Of a DNA stretch of 64,000 nucleotides, positions 16,515-25,600 are shown in pieces. Every line of letters starts with the position of its first letter. Positions within the stretch are counted from its first letter, which is position 1. Below the pieces are notes generated by a model, which worked only from the letters and a program-made list of their open reading frames with translations, was not told the DNA's origin and did no database searches. This stretch comes from Caenibius sp. WL (GTDB taxonomy: Bacteria > Pseudomonadota > Alphaproteobacteria > Sphingomonadales > Sphingomonadaceae), in contig NZ_CP081844.1 in assembly GCF_019803445.1 (NCBI RefSeq), positions 1,810,501 to 1,874,500 of the forward strand, read 5' to 3'. The translations under genes were made by a program, and so were the position numbers.

Positions 16515-16776
16515 TGCGGCTATCCTCCCGTTTCGCATCCAGTTTGGGCTGGCGGACAAGGCGGCTGAGCATCGCCAGCGCGAAGAACAGCGCGCCCACG
16601 GCCAGTTCGATATGGTCGGGCAGGGCGGCGCGCACGGCGGGCGGCATCATGTTGACCACGGCCAGAACCAGCGTGGGGTCGAACCACAGCAGGCCGATGA
16701 CAAACAGGCCCACGCCGTTCACGCGCACGCTCCACATCCGCCACCAGTGGCGGACATCATCAATCCAGATTTTCAT
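16501..16776 (-). CDS. Holin candidate, 91 aa
   Basis: Small membrane protein with two clear hydrophobic segments (about 20-40 and 55-72) and charged ends; overlaps the endolysin start by 14 bp. Position and topology support a holin (or pinholin, fitting a SAR endolysin). GGGG lies before the ATG. Confidence 0.65.
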   Translation of the reverse strand: MKIWIDDVRHWWRMWSVRVNGVGLFVIGLLWFDPTLVLAVVNMMPPAVRAALPDHIELAVGALFFALAMLSRLVRQPKLDAKREDSRNGTA

Positions 16777-16780
16777 GAAG

Positions 16781-17167
16781 TTACCCCTTGGGGTTGAAGA
16801 AGAACTGCGCGAACTCGCGCCAGAAAACGAAGAAAGCGGCGAGCGCGGCGGCGAGCGCGCCACCCCATTTGATCAGGCTGACGATCCGGTTGAACAGCCA
16901 GCCGAACACGCGGCCCATGAACTTGGCCACGCGCCCCGCGCGCTTGGCCACGGCCATCAGTTCGACCAATTCGCGCGTGGCCGCGACGTTTTCGGCAAGC
17001 GTGGACAGGGTGCCCGCGCGCTGGGCTGCATCGGCCCTTATCGCCTCCAATTCGGCCTTGATCTCCGCGAACTCGCCCGAGCCATCGCGCAGCCGATCCT
17101 CCACCTTGTCGAGCCGGTCGGCGATTTCCTCATGCGTGACGGGGCGCCGTGCCGCCGGGCCGGTCAT
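16781..17167 (-). CDS. Coiled-coil membrane-anchored protein, 128 aa
   Basis: Residues about 10-70 form a coiled coil. Residues about 85-125 hold one or two hydrophobic helices, ending in a Phe-rich stretch. It precedes the holin candidate by 4 nt. Could be an antiholin or a second holin; no family recognised. Confidence 0.6.
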   Translation of the reverse strand: MTGPAARRPVTHEEIADRLDKVEDRLRDGSGEFAEIKAELEAIRADAAQRAGTLSTLAENVAATRELVELMAVAKRAGRVAKFMGRVFGWLFNRIVSLIKWGGALAAALAAFFVFWREFAQFFFNPKG

Positions 17168-17796
17168 ACGATGGCCGCCGCTTCGATAAACAGGGCATCG
17201 ATCGTATCGTCATTCAGTTCGAGCACGGCCCCAATAGCTGCGATCAAAGGATGGTCGCGGCGAAACTCCGCCGCGTATTCCCATTCGATCCGCGCTTCTT
17301 CGCCTTGCTGTCCCGGCATCGCGGCGAGCGCCGTTTCGACGGCAGGCAGATAACCATGGCGCGAAAGCACGATCCGCGCCTGCCGCGCAGTTATCGCGGC
17401 AGGAACGAGCGCTTTTTTCTCTGCGGAGGTCATCGGGCGAATGGTCCATTTGTACTGCCAGCCCCCCCCGACATTCTCCACGCCATCACGCTCTGCAACT
17501 TCGTCCGGGCCGAGAGCGGGTGGTGCGGTTGGCTCGACCAACATCACGCCGTGATCTGAAGGGTTGAATGGCAGTGGGAAACCCACGTGGTTGTCGATTT
17601 CCACCTCGACCACTTCATCGCGATAAACCGTCTCCTTGATCAGGTTTCCTTCTTCGTCCTCACGCTCGACGATGTGAGGACGGGAAACGGTCTGGGGCAC
17701 CATGACGGTGGCAGGCTGGGCCGCGATCCATTCGGCTTCGATCTGTTCGCGCGTGATAGGCTCGCCCGTGGCGATTTTCACAAGTTCCATCGTCAT
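17164..17796 (-). CDS. Tail-fibre-associated protein, 210 aa
   Basis: The C-terminal part (ITARQARIVLSRHGYL, then IEWEYAAEFRRDHPLI) resembles the terminal domain found in many alphaproteobacterial phage fibre-assembly proteins. The N-terminal half is unassigned. ATGA overlaps at both ends. Chaperone or fibre-tip role is inferred. Confidence 0.55.
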   Translation of the reverse strand: MTMELVKIATGEPITREQIEAEWIAAQPATVMVPQTVSRPHIVEREDEEGNLIKETVYRDEVVEVEIDNHVGFPLPFNPSDHGVMLVEPTAPPALGPDEVAERDGVENVGGGWQYKWTIRPMTSAEKKALVPAAITARQARIVLSRHGYLPAVETALAAMPGQQGEEARIEWEYAAEFRRDHPLIAAIGAVLELNDDTIDALFIEAAAIV

Positions 17797-18425
17797 TTAC
17801 CCTTGATCGAAAAGAGGGCGCCACCTTTCACCCCCGACACACTGTTGGCGAGGCTTCGCGTGCCGGTGGAGCCCGCGCCGATGTCCTGCTGGAACAGCGC
17901 CATGCCGCATTGCGTGGCGGCCGGTTCCTGACGCTGCGTTACCGTCATCCCTGCGGGCTGGCTGAACGCACCATTTTCCTCAGACGTGACACCGAGTGCA
18001 AACAGGATACCGCCCGCCGCAGTGATCGCGGGTGCTGTCGCGGGCGTAGTGCCGCTAGCCGTGGCAAACGCGCCAATGGTATCGAACGCGGCGTTGGCCC
18101 AGAACATACGGATGTAGGAGCGAACGCTTGAGCTACCGCCAAATGTGAATGTCTGCGCTCCCGCATCGTCGGCCACGATCTCACGCCAGTATACATGCGC
18201 ACTCACCCCGGACGTGTTATCCAGAGCTTCGTTCCAGCCTGCTGGTGGGGTCATCAGGCCCCCTTCCCTGCCATTTGACAGCATCATCACTTGCAATTGG
18301 CCGATCCGGTCGGTGACCGGAGTAAACGACATCGAATTGCCCGAACCGGCGAACACGCCGGAGTTCACCAGCATCAGTTCTGGCAGCTGGCTTCCGCCCA
18401 TCATCACTTTTCGCGCGGCGAGCAT
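17793..18425 (-). CDS. Tail structural protein, 210 aa
   Basis: Beta-rich, Gly/Ala/Thr-rich sequence, no catalytic motif. Starts at ATG 18425, sharing a base with the stop of the fibre gene. Placed among fibre genes, probably a virion component. Confidence 0.6.
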   Translation of the reverse strand: MLAARKVMMGGSQLPELMLVNSGVFAGSGNSMSFTPVTDRIGQLQVMMLSNGREGGLMTPPAGWNEALDNTSGVSAHVYWREIVADDAGAQTFTFGGSSSVRSYIRMFWANAAFDTIGAFATASGTTPATAPAITAAGGILFALGVTSEENGAFSQPAGMTVTQRQEPAATQCGMALFQQDIGAGSTGTRSLANSVSGVKGGALFSIKGK

Positions 18426-19672
18426 CAGTAATTCTTCGCCACACGACGCATAATCCACCCTTCGGCCGCGTCGTCGCATTCGTACATGTATTCGTCGCTT
18501 TTCCCGCTCACGCTGGTGGGGGTTGGGGCACTGCCTTCAACCCAGACGCGCGCGCCGCCTGCCCAGGCAATGGAGTGAGCCCCGCCAAACTTTGTGCGAA
18601 TGGTCCCAGACTTCCCGACAACGGGCGACGGCATCGTGATTATAGCGGGACCTGTGGTGTTGATCTGGTGCCTGGAGCCAGCGGCCAAATTGATGGTTAG
18701 CGCTGTCCCGCTCACCACTCCGCTGCTGGTTTCGGTGTAGTCGGTGATCGTTGGGTTGATGAGCGTCTTCGCGCTCACTGATTGCACATCCGTGGTGCCG
18801 ACAATTGCCCCCGCAGGCCCGGCCATCGTGGCGGCAGTGCCGAGGCCAAGATTGGTCCGCGCGGTCGCAGCGGAGGGCAGGTCCGCAAGGTTCTGCGATT
18901 TCATCAGGACACCGGCACCGTCGACGTAGGCCGCAACCCACGCGCTGCCGGTGTAAACTTTCATGATTCCGGACGTGGAATTGAAATACAGGGCACCGGC
19001 CACAAGCGCATTGCCATCGTTGTCCAGCGTCGGGTCGCTAGTCTTCGCGCCCAGATACCGGTCGTCGAACTGGTCGAAGGCGGTCAATGTCTGGTCACGC
19101 GCAGCCTCAGCAGCCACGCGGGCGGCCGTTGCCGTACTGGCCTGTGCTGTTGCAGTGCTTGCCTGACCAGACGCGACCGTGGCGCTGGAGCCTGCGGCCG
19201 TCGCCCGCGTGCCCGCCAGCGTTGCGCTGGATGTGGCCGCCGTCGCCTGCACCGTCGCCGTGCTGGCCTGGCCGCTGGCCACGGTTGCGCTGGACGTGGC
19301 CGCCGATGCCTGGCCCGTGGCGATCGTGGCGTTCGATGTCGCGGCAGACGCCTGCCCGGCCGCGACGGTTGCGCTCGATCCGGCGGCGGTGGCTTGCTGC
19401 CCGGCCAGAGTAGCACTGGAAATCGCTGATGTTGCCTCTTGCCCCGCGACCGTGGCGCTGGACGCTGCCGCACCGGCGGCACTTGTCGCGATTCCGGCCT
19501 GGGAAACGGCGATTGTCGCGCTGGAAATGGCCGAGGCCGCCTGTTCGCCCGCGATCACCGCCTGCCGGGCGGCTTCCGCCGTCGCGCTGCTCGCATTGAC
19601 GATGAATTCGACGCCTTCCCGCTCGTCGATAATCGTTTCCTGCGCTTCCTCGATAACGGTGTAGCCTTCCAT
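18425..19672 (-). CDS. Tail fibre with 14-residue shaft repeats
   Basis: A 415-residue protein. Residues about 30-185 consist of near-identical 14-residue units of the form SSATVAxGQASxAT (two heptads each), expected to form a trimeric coiled-coil shaft. Residues about 190-270 look like a fibre linker and the rest a beta-rich tip. TGATG coupling to the upstream gene sets the start at 19672. Repeat number may vary by recombination. Confidence 0.75.
   Translation of the reverse strand: MEGYTVIEEAQETIIDEREGVEFIVNASSATAEAARQAVIAGEQAASAISSATIAVSQAGIATSAAGAAASSATVAGQEATSAISSATLAGQQATAAGSSATVAAGQASAATSNATIATGQASAATSSATVASGQASTATVQATAATSSATLAGTRATAAGSSATVASGQASTATAQASTATAARVAAEAARDQTLTAFDQFDDRYLGAKTSDPTLDNDGNALVAGALYFNSTSGIMKVYTGSAWVAAYVDGAGVLMKSQNLADLPSAATARTNLGLGTAATMAGPAGAIVGTTDVQSVSAKTLINPTITDYTETSSGVVSGTALTINLAAGSRHQINTTGPAIITMPSPVVGKSGTIRTKFGGAHSIAWAGGARVWVEGSAPTPTSVSGKSDEYMYECDDAAEGWIMRRVAKNY
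19090..19570. repeat. Tandem 42-bp repeats encoding the fibre shaft
   Basis: About ten degenerate 42-bp units, with one of about 63 bp, alternating motifs such as GTTGCGCTGGA and GCCGCCGTCGCC. They encode the 14-residue heptad pairs. Confidence 0.65.
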
Positions 19673-20073
19673 CACTGCGTCACTCCCGGGTCCACGGTGA
19701 AGGTGCCGAAGCTCACCACACGCTTGATGTCGCCGGCGGGCGTGGCGTGCAGGTCGTAGAGGTAGACCTTGTTGTCATTTGCAGGCGACGCGGGCGTGAG
19801 CCCTTCAAGCGTGGCTTCAGCGATGAACACGGTGATAGTCGTTGCGCCAACAACTGCGTTGGTTTCCGGATGGATATAGTTCGGATCATAGACTGCCGAG
19901 ATGCCTTGGACGCCCGCCGCTGCATTGCTGAGGTCCACATCGGCCGACGCCGAATCCTTGGCCGTGCGCGCCTGCATCTTGAAGACCGCGGTGGACCAGT
20001 CGACGCCGAGGCGCCGGAAAACGTGCATGAAGGGCGTGCGCTTGTAAGCGTACAGGTCCTTTTCGACAGCCAT
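19672..20073 (-). CDS. Tail-tip region protein, 133 aa
   Basis: Starts MAVEKDLYAYKRTPF at 20073, sharing a base with the upstream stop. Mixed alpha/beta, no recognised domain. Immediately upstream of the fibre gene and coupled to it; a fibre-attachment role is possible. Confidence 0.6.
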   Translation of the reverse strand: MAVEKDLYAYKRTPFMHVFRRLGVDWSTAVFKMQARTAKDSASADVDLSNAAAGVQGISAVYDPNYIHPETNAVVGATTITVFIAEATLEGLTPASPANDNKVYLYDLHATPAGDIKRVVSFGTFTVDPGVTQ

Positions 20074-20609
20074 CAGGCTTCCCCCTCTGCAAGGCTGGTC
20101 CAATCGACGTTCATGGCCATCTTGATCACCGCCAGATTCTGGCCCGCGCCGCGAATGCGCTGCTTCGTGGCGATCCGGCGCGCTTCGATGCGGGCGATCC
20201 GTTCATCATCCACGATGCTCGCGGCGATCACCCGGGCGGCCAGTTGCGTGATCGTGATCGCGGTCGCGCCTGCCTCTTCGCGCAGGAATGGGAAATCGGC
20301 CGGATCGCTTTCGTCGGTCCAACGTTCTGCCTCGTCCAGCTTCTTGCGGTAGCGCAGAGCCTGTGTGTCGCCCGGCGTAAGATAGGGCGCGCAGGCCGCA
20401 TCGGCCGCTCGGTCCACCTGCGCACAGCAATACTGACGAATCATGGCGATATCCGTCTCGGGCTGCAGCGTTGCTTCGCCCGGCGCGACGAGAACGTCAG
20501 TGCCCGCGGGCAGCCCGTTCATGATCGTGTTGAGATAGCCTTCAGGGCACATGCCCTTCGTAAGCTGATCACCGGTATGGGTATCGAAAACCACATAGTG
20601 CAACGTCAC
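20073..20609 (-). CDS. Tail-region protein, 178 aa
   Basis: Contains a central helical charged part (about 95-165) and an N-terminal part with CPEGYLNTIMNGLPAGTDVL. Not recognised with certainty; length and position fit tail-fibre assembly or baseplate accessory proteins. Confidence 0.55.
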   Translation of the reverse strand: MTLHYVVFDTHTGDQLTKGMCPEGYLNTIMNGLPAGTDVLVAPGEATLQPETDIAMIRQYCCAQVDRAADAACAPYLTPGDTQALRYRKKLDEAERWTDESDPADFPFLREEAGATAITITQLAARVIAASIVDDERIARIEARRIATKQRIRGAGQNLAVIKMAMNVDWTSLAEGEA

Positions 20610-22624
20610 CGCTTATACTCCCGAATGCGAAGGTGATATTGATCGCCATTGGTGGTCGATGGCGAGGCACTGTCCGTTGCCTGGAATTCGATGCGCACCG
20701 TGTATGTGCCGGCGGCAATCCCGCTCCAGAACTGCTCGAAGGCGAGGGGGAGGCGGGTGGTCCCGTTCCCGTCCAGGTTGACGGTGAAACTGCGCGCGGC
20801 GACCTGCGTGGCGCCGCTGAAGATACGATACCAGACAATCCCCGTGATTGCGTCATCTGCTGCTGTCGCATGGAATGGTATCTGCGCCAGAATTTCCAGC
20901 AGTGAGGACGCCTGTTCCTTGACTAGCGTCGTGGAGAGGATGGTCGTGGTGTTGGGATACGTGAAGTTCAGTGTTACGCTGCTGGTGACGAGCCATGGGA
21001 TAGTCGCCGCATTTCCAACCAGCGCACCTGTTCCGACTTGACCCGGCTTCACCGCGCCGCCCGCGTCCAGCCCATCGAACAACCGCGCATCAGCAGACAC
21101 ATTGTAGGGCGTCTGCCATTCATAAGTTGCGCTGCCCGGCAGTTTGCGACCGTAGCTGGCCCAGGTGGGCTGATTGGCCGCGCCGACATCGCCGATGTCA
21201 TCCACCCATGTGCTCGGCACGTCCGCGCTGGGCGAGGGCGTCGCGGGTTTCGTGGTCGCCTTCTTGTAGATGATGTTGCTGGCTTCGCCGAGCGCGCCGG
21301 AAAGCTGGCCCCAATAGGTGGCGTTGGGAGGGGCGTTGCCCTTGGTCGGCGTGGTGTTGATGTAGAGGAACCGCGAGCCGTCCTCCATGCTCACGATATT
21401 GCCTTCGCGATAGTACGTGTCCGGATTGTACAGCCCGGCCTCGACCAGTTCCGCCCAGAACGCGATTTCGTCCTTGGTCTGCACGCGCCAGTTTCGCGCG
21501 GCCCCGAAGGTATGCTTCCAGTAAGGCACGCTCACCGGCATTTCGGTGGAATCCAGCACCTGCGGCGAGGCCCGGCCCGTGGCATCCAGCGTCAGCGCCT
21601 CGGTGCGGCTGAAATCCGGCGTGACAACGAAAAGGGTGCCAGTCAAAGAAACCGCTGCCTGATGATTGCAAGCCAAGGCCAGGCGGCGGGCGATTTCCAT
21701 GAACGACACCTGCTGCGTCAGAACCAAACCGATGGGGTAGGGCAGGGCTATGTCCATAGTGTCGAGCGAGGCGCGATCGAGCCGGTCAGGATCGACGCCC
21801 GCGATATCGGCAAGCGCCCGGATGACATCGCCGGTCAGCCGGGGCGTGACGCCGTTGATCGCGTGCCCACGCACGTTGCCGGTGATGACGCCAGCCGCTG
21901 GCGCGCCGAGGCGAATTAACCCTTCGGCGAGGCAAGTTGCCCAGCGGCCGGGCGGGATCGCCTGCGCAACGAGTGTGCTGTAGCTGCTGAAATCGCCCAC
22001 CGAGGAGCCAAAGTCGGATGCGCGCTCGAACAGTGAGGTCACTTCCTCGATCGGGCCGTAGCCGCTGAACTGATAGACCGAGTTGTTTACGTCGATCAGC
22101 ACCGGCTCGACGTTCTTGGCTCGGCCGATCACCAGCGGTTTGACCCGGTTCTTGAGATCCATGCCGCCTTCGTCGCCCGCTGTGCCCTTGTATTCGAGCG
22201 TCAGGACGTTCTTATCGAATGCTTCGGTATCGACTTCGGCGCTGATGCCGATCGCCGGGCCATCGCGGCGCATCTCCCGCACGCTGCCTTTGAACAGCAG
22301 GGGCCAGGGCCACATCGTCCCCGGTTCGGCGGCGTAGATGGCGATCGGCGCTCCGTTCCAGGCTATCGCGTTGAGGTCGATCTTGCCGCGACGCAGTGTT
22401 TCCTCGGCGATCTTGAACTGCGCGCCCCCAACGCTCGCCGGCACCGTGAAGTCCCCGTTGAACAGCGAGAGCGTCAGTTCGGGCGCACCGAGCATCGCCG
22501 GTTCCCACACTTTGCCGCCGAGGCCGGTGATCCGCCTGTCCTGCGCGGACGATACCCGCACGGGCTTACGCAAGCCGGTAATCAAATCGAGCGGTTCGAT
22601 CACCGCCAGACACGCCAATGCCAT
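20606..22624 (-). CDS. Central tail-tip/hub protein, 672 aa
   Basis: Large protein directly downstream of the tape measure gene with 1-bp stop/start overlap. N-terminal half is beta-rich and resembles hub-type proteins in general layout; C-terminal 150 residues look like a fibronectin- or Ig-type sandwich. Function by position: tail tip platform joining tube and fibres. Confidence 0.65.
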   Translation of the reverse strand: MALACLAVIEPLDLITGLRKPVRVSSAQDRRITGLGGKVWEPAMLGAPELTLSLFNGDFTVPASVGGAQFKIAEETLRRGKIDLNAIAWNGAPIAIYAAEPGTMWPWPLLFKGSVREMRRDGPAIGISAEVDTEAFDKNVLTLEYKGTAGDEGGMDLKNRVKPLVIGRAKNVEPVLIDVNNSVYQFSGYGPIEEVTSLFERASDFGSSVGDFSSYSTLVAQAIPPGRWATCLAEGLIRLGAPAAGVITGNVRGHAINGVTPRLTGDVIRALADIAGVDPDRLDRASLDTMDIALPYPIGLVLTQQVSFMEIARRLALACNHQAAVSLTGTLFVVTPDFSRTEALTLDATGRASPQVLDSTEMPVSVPYWKHTFGAARNWRVQTKDEIAFWAELVEAGLYNPDTYYREGNIVSMEDGSRFLYINTTPTKGNAPPNATYWGQLSGALGEASNIIYKKATTKPATPSPSADVPSTWVDDIGDVGAANQPTWASYGRKLPGSATYEWQTPYNVSADARLFDGLDAGGAVKPGQVGTGALVGNAATIPWLVTSSVTLNFTYPNTTTILSTTLVKEQASSLLEILAQIPFHATAADDAITGIVWYRIFSGATQVAARSFTVNLDGNGTTRLPLAFEQFWSGIAAGTYTVRIEFQATDSASPSTTNGDQYHLRIREYKR

Positions 22625-25600
22625 TACCAGGAACCCGTGTTAGCGTTCTGCGCGAACATGGTGCGGAGGGCTTGCAACAGAGAGCCGTTCTGCTGGGTCA
22701 GCGTGGCGAGATAGCCGTTGGTGGCGTCCATCTTGGGAGCCAGAACCGTTGCAAGCGCCGGGCCGACCCCGTTGACCGCTTCAACGACATTCGTGTTATC
22801 GTTGACTGGCACGGTTGAGGCCGAGAACGGATTGTCCGAATTCGCCGCGGCATTGGCGAGGGCCTTCTGGCGATCCAGCGCGGCCTGCGTCGTCGCCCGC
22901 ATTTCCTCGTGCAGCTCGAAATACGCCTGCGTCGAACCGTAAAGTTGCCGCTCCACGTCGAGCAGTTCGCGGCCGACCTTGGAATACTCGTCGAACGCGG
23001 TGGTATCGCCCGCCTCGACCCGGCTCTTGAGCCCCGCATAGCGGGTGCGCAGTTCCTTGTCCCGGTCGCGCAGGGAAAGCCCGCTGTCGCCGAAGCTGAG
23101 GAAATCGTAGAGATCCTGCAGCGACGATACCATGGCTTCGGTCGCCGCCTTGATCGCCTCGGCCCGCTTGATGCCGTAGAGTTCTTCGAGCTGGGCCCAT
23201 TCCTGCGCCGTCGCGCCCGCCTCGCCGAATATCTTGATGAGGCGCTCAAACTCCTTGTTGATCTCGTCGATGGCCGCGCCGACAGGGTTCTTGATCCGCT
23301 TCAACTCGGTGAACACGTTCTCGAAGTCGAGCGCCTTCTGGATCTGGGCTTCGATGTCGTCGCCCATCTGCAACAGCGCCTGCGTTGTGGCGCGCAGGCC
23401 CATCAGGGCGCCGTCCTTGATCGCGTCGGCGATGGCATATTTCACGGCCGCCTCGGCATCGTCGCCGAAGTCCACCGCGCCGTTGCCCGTTTTCAGCGAG
23501 GTGCCATTGGCATTGACGCGGTACTTCTTGTCCCGCACGCCGATAGTCGTGTTGAACGAACCGATTTCGGCATCCAGCGTGTCGGCGATGGACTTGAGGC
23601 CCGAAATGACGGAATCGGCCAGGCTGTTGGCCGCCTCGTAATTCTTCTTGTCCTTGCCGCCGAGGTCGATCGCATCGATGCCGGTGATGTTGGCGCGCGC
23701 GGTGCGGGCCGTCTTGAACAAGCCGCCCACCAAGCCACCGAGAACCGAGCCGATGATTTGGCCGCCGGGAATCGGAATGAAGGAGCCGATGGCTCCGCCG
23801 ATCTGGGCGCCCGTGGTGCTGGTCTTGATGCCGAGAGCCTTCATCAGACCGGCAGCCTGCGTGCCCATCTGAATGCCCTGCATGGCACCATCGAGACCTT
23901 GCATGATCGCTTCGGCGGCACCTTCACCAAAGATGTCTTTGCCGAAATCGCCCATGAAGCCCCGAAGGCCACCAACGATCGCGCCGGGAATGCCGCCAAC
24001 GGTGTTGCCTGCGAGCGCTCCGGAGAGCGTGCCAGAGATGTTGATACCGAGATCGGCAAGTGCGCTGGCAAGCGGGGCCGTGATGACCTTCGCCATCATC
24101 TGCGCGTATTCTTCCGGCGTGATCGCGTTCACGCCCATTGCCATCTTCCCGGTCGCGTCCGCCGTTTTCTTGTTGGCGGTGACGACGATTGCGTCGGAGT
24201 TTGCGTTGTCGTTGGCCGGGCTGGCGTAATCGCCGAGCGCGTCAATGATCGCGCGCATCTGCACGCTATCCGAGGTTGCCAGACCAAAGGCGTTGGCAGG
24301 GCTGGCGTTGCTGCTTCCGGGACCACTGACCAGATCTACGCGCTGTGCGGCGCGTTCAAACGCGGTCGCGAGAACATTCGATTTGTCTCCGGCGTTCTCC
24401 ATCCCGCTCTTCATCACGTCGAGGCTCGACTGAATGCCGGTGCTCTTGCGGATCTGGTCCTCAAGGGCGCGAAGCATCGGGCCGAACAGTTGTTCGGTCA
24501 TCAGCCGGCCCTGCAACTGCTGGAAGTTCTTCTTCAGGTTCTTGAGGAAGTCCTTGCCGCTCATCCCACCGCCCAGCAGGCTTTCCAGATCGCTGCGGAC
24601 GCTGGAAATCGAGCTGGCATAGGCGTTGATGATCGTGCTGCGCTGTTCCAGCACCTCGTTGAGCTGCTTTTCAGCTTCGATGTTATCGCGGATCTGTTCT
24701 TGCTGTTCCGCCGTGACGACGCCGACGCGCTCGTAGAGGCGCAGAATGACCTGCATGGCTGCGGCTTCATCCTCGCGCCCCGAAGCAATCATCCCCTGGA
24801 TCGCGAGCGATTGCTCCTGATCCCGCATGTAGTCCTTGAAGGGCTGATTTATCGCTTCGGCGACAACCGCCTTCGCTTCCTTTGCCTGTTCGATCAGCTT
24901 TTCGAAGCCCGGGGGCTGTCGCGTGCCGAGATCCTGTATGATGGCGTCGAGATCGGCGGTCGCCAGGGCGACTTGTTTGATCAGCTTGGGCTGATCGGAA
25001 AACCGCGTCGAAATGCTTTCGATCGATGCCGTCGCGCGCTGACCGAATTCTTCCAGCTTTGCCGCAGATGCCTCTGCCGTTTCCGAAACCTTGATCGGAT
25101 CGAAGGGGAATTTTCCTTTCATCGGGTCAACGCGCTTGCCGTTGACCATGACCTCGTAATGCAGGTGGTTGCCGGTGGATGTGCCGGTTGAACCGACTTT
25201 TCCGATCACGGCACCTTTTTCGACCGACTGCCCTTCGGCAACGATCGAATTGTCAGACAGGTGGCCGTAGCGCGTCTTGGTTCCGCCACCGTGGTTGACG
25301 ACGACATATTTGCCGAGCCCGGAGTTGTAACCGACTGCTTCAACGACGCCGACCTGCGTGACCTTGACCGGCGTGCCGAAAGGCTGCGCGAAATCGACCC
25401 CTCCGTGGTTGCTGCTGGCCCCGGCGGTCGGGCGCTGGCGCGGGCCAAAGCGGGAAGTGATCGACGACGCGGCGAACGGCAGATCGAACTGCGCTGAATT
25501 CGCGGCGCGTTCGGTCTCTTTGTTCAAGCTTTTTTGCGCTCGTTCCTTCTCGCGCAGAGCTTTGAGGGCCGCGTCCTTTTCCGCGTTGATGGCGTCCAGC

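Noticed and set aside
19090-19570. Tandem repeats considered as a CRISPR array
   Set aside because: Repeats are coding, degenerate and contiguous, without spacers.
22909-25191. A 760-codon plus-strand frame
   Set aside because: Antisense to the tape measure gene; Arg/Leu/Gly/Ala-rich composition typical of shadows in high-GC DNA.
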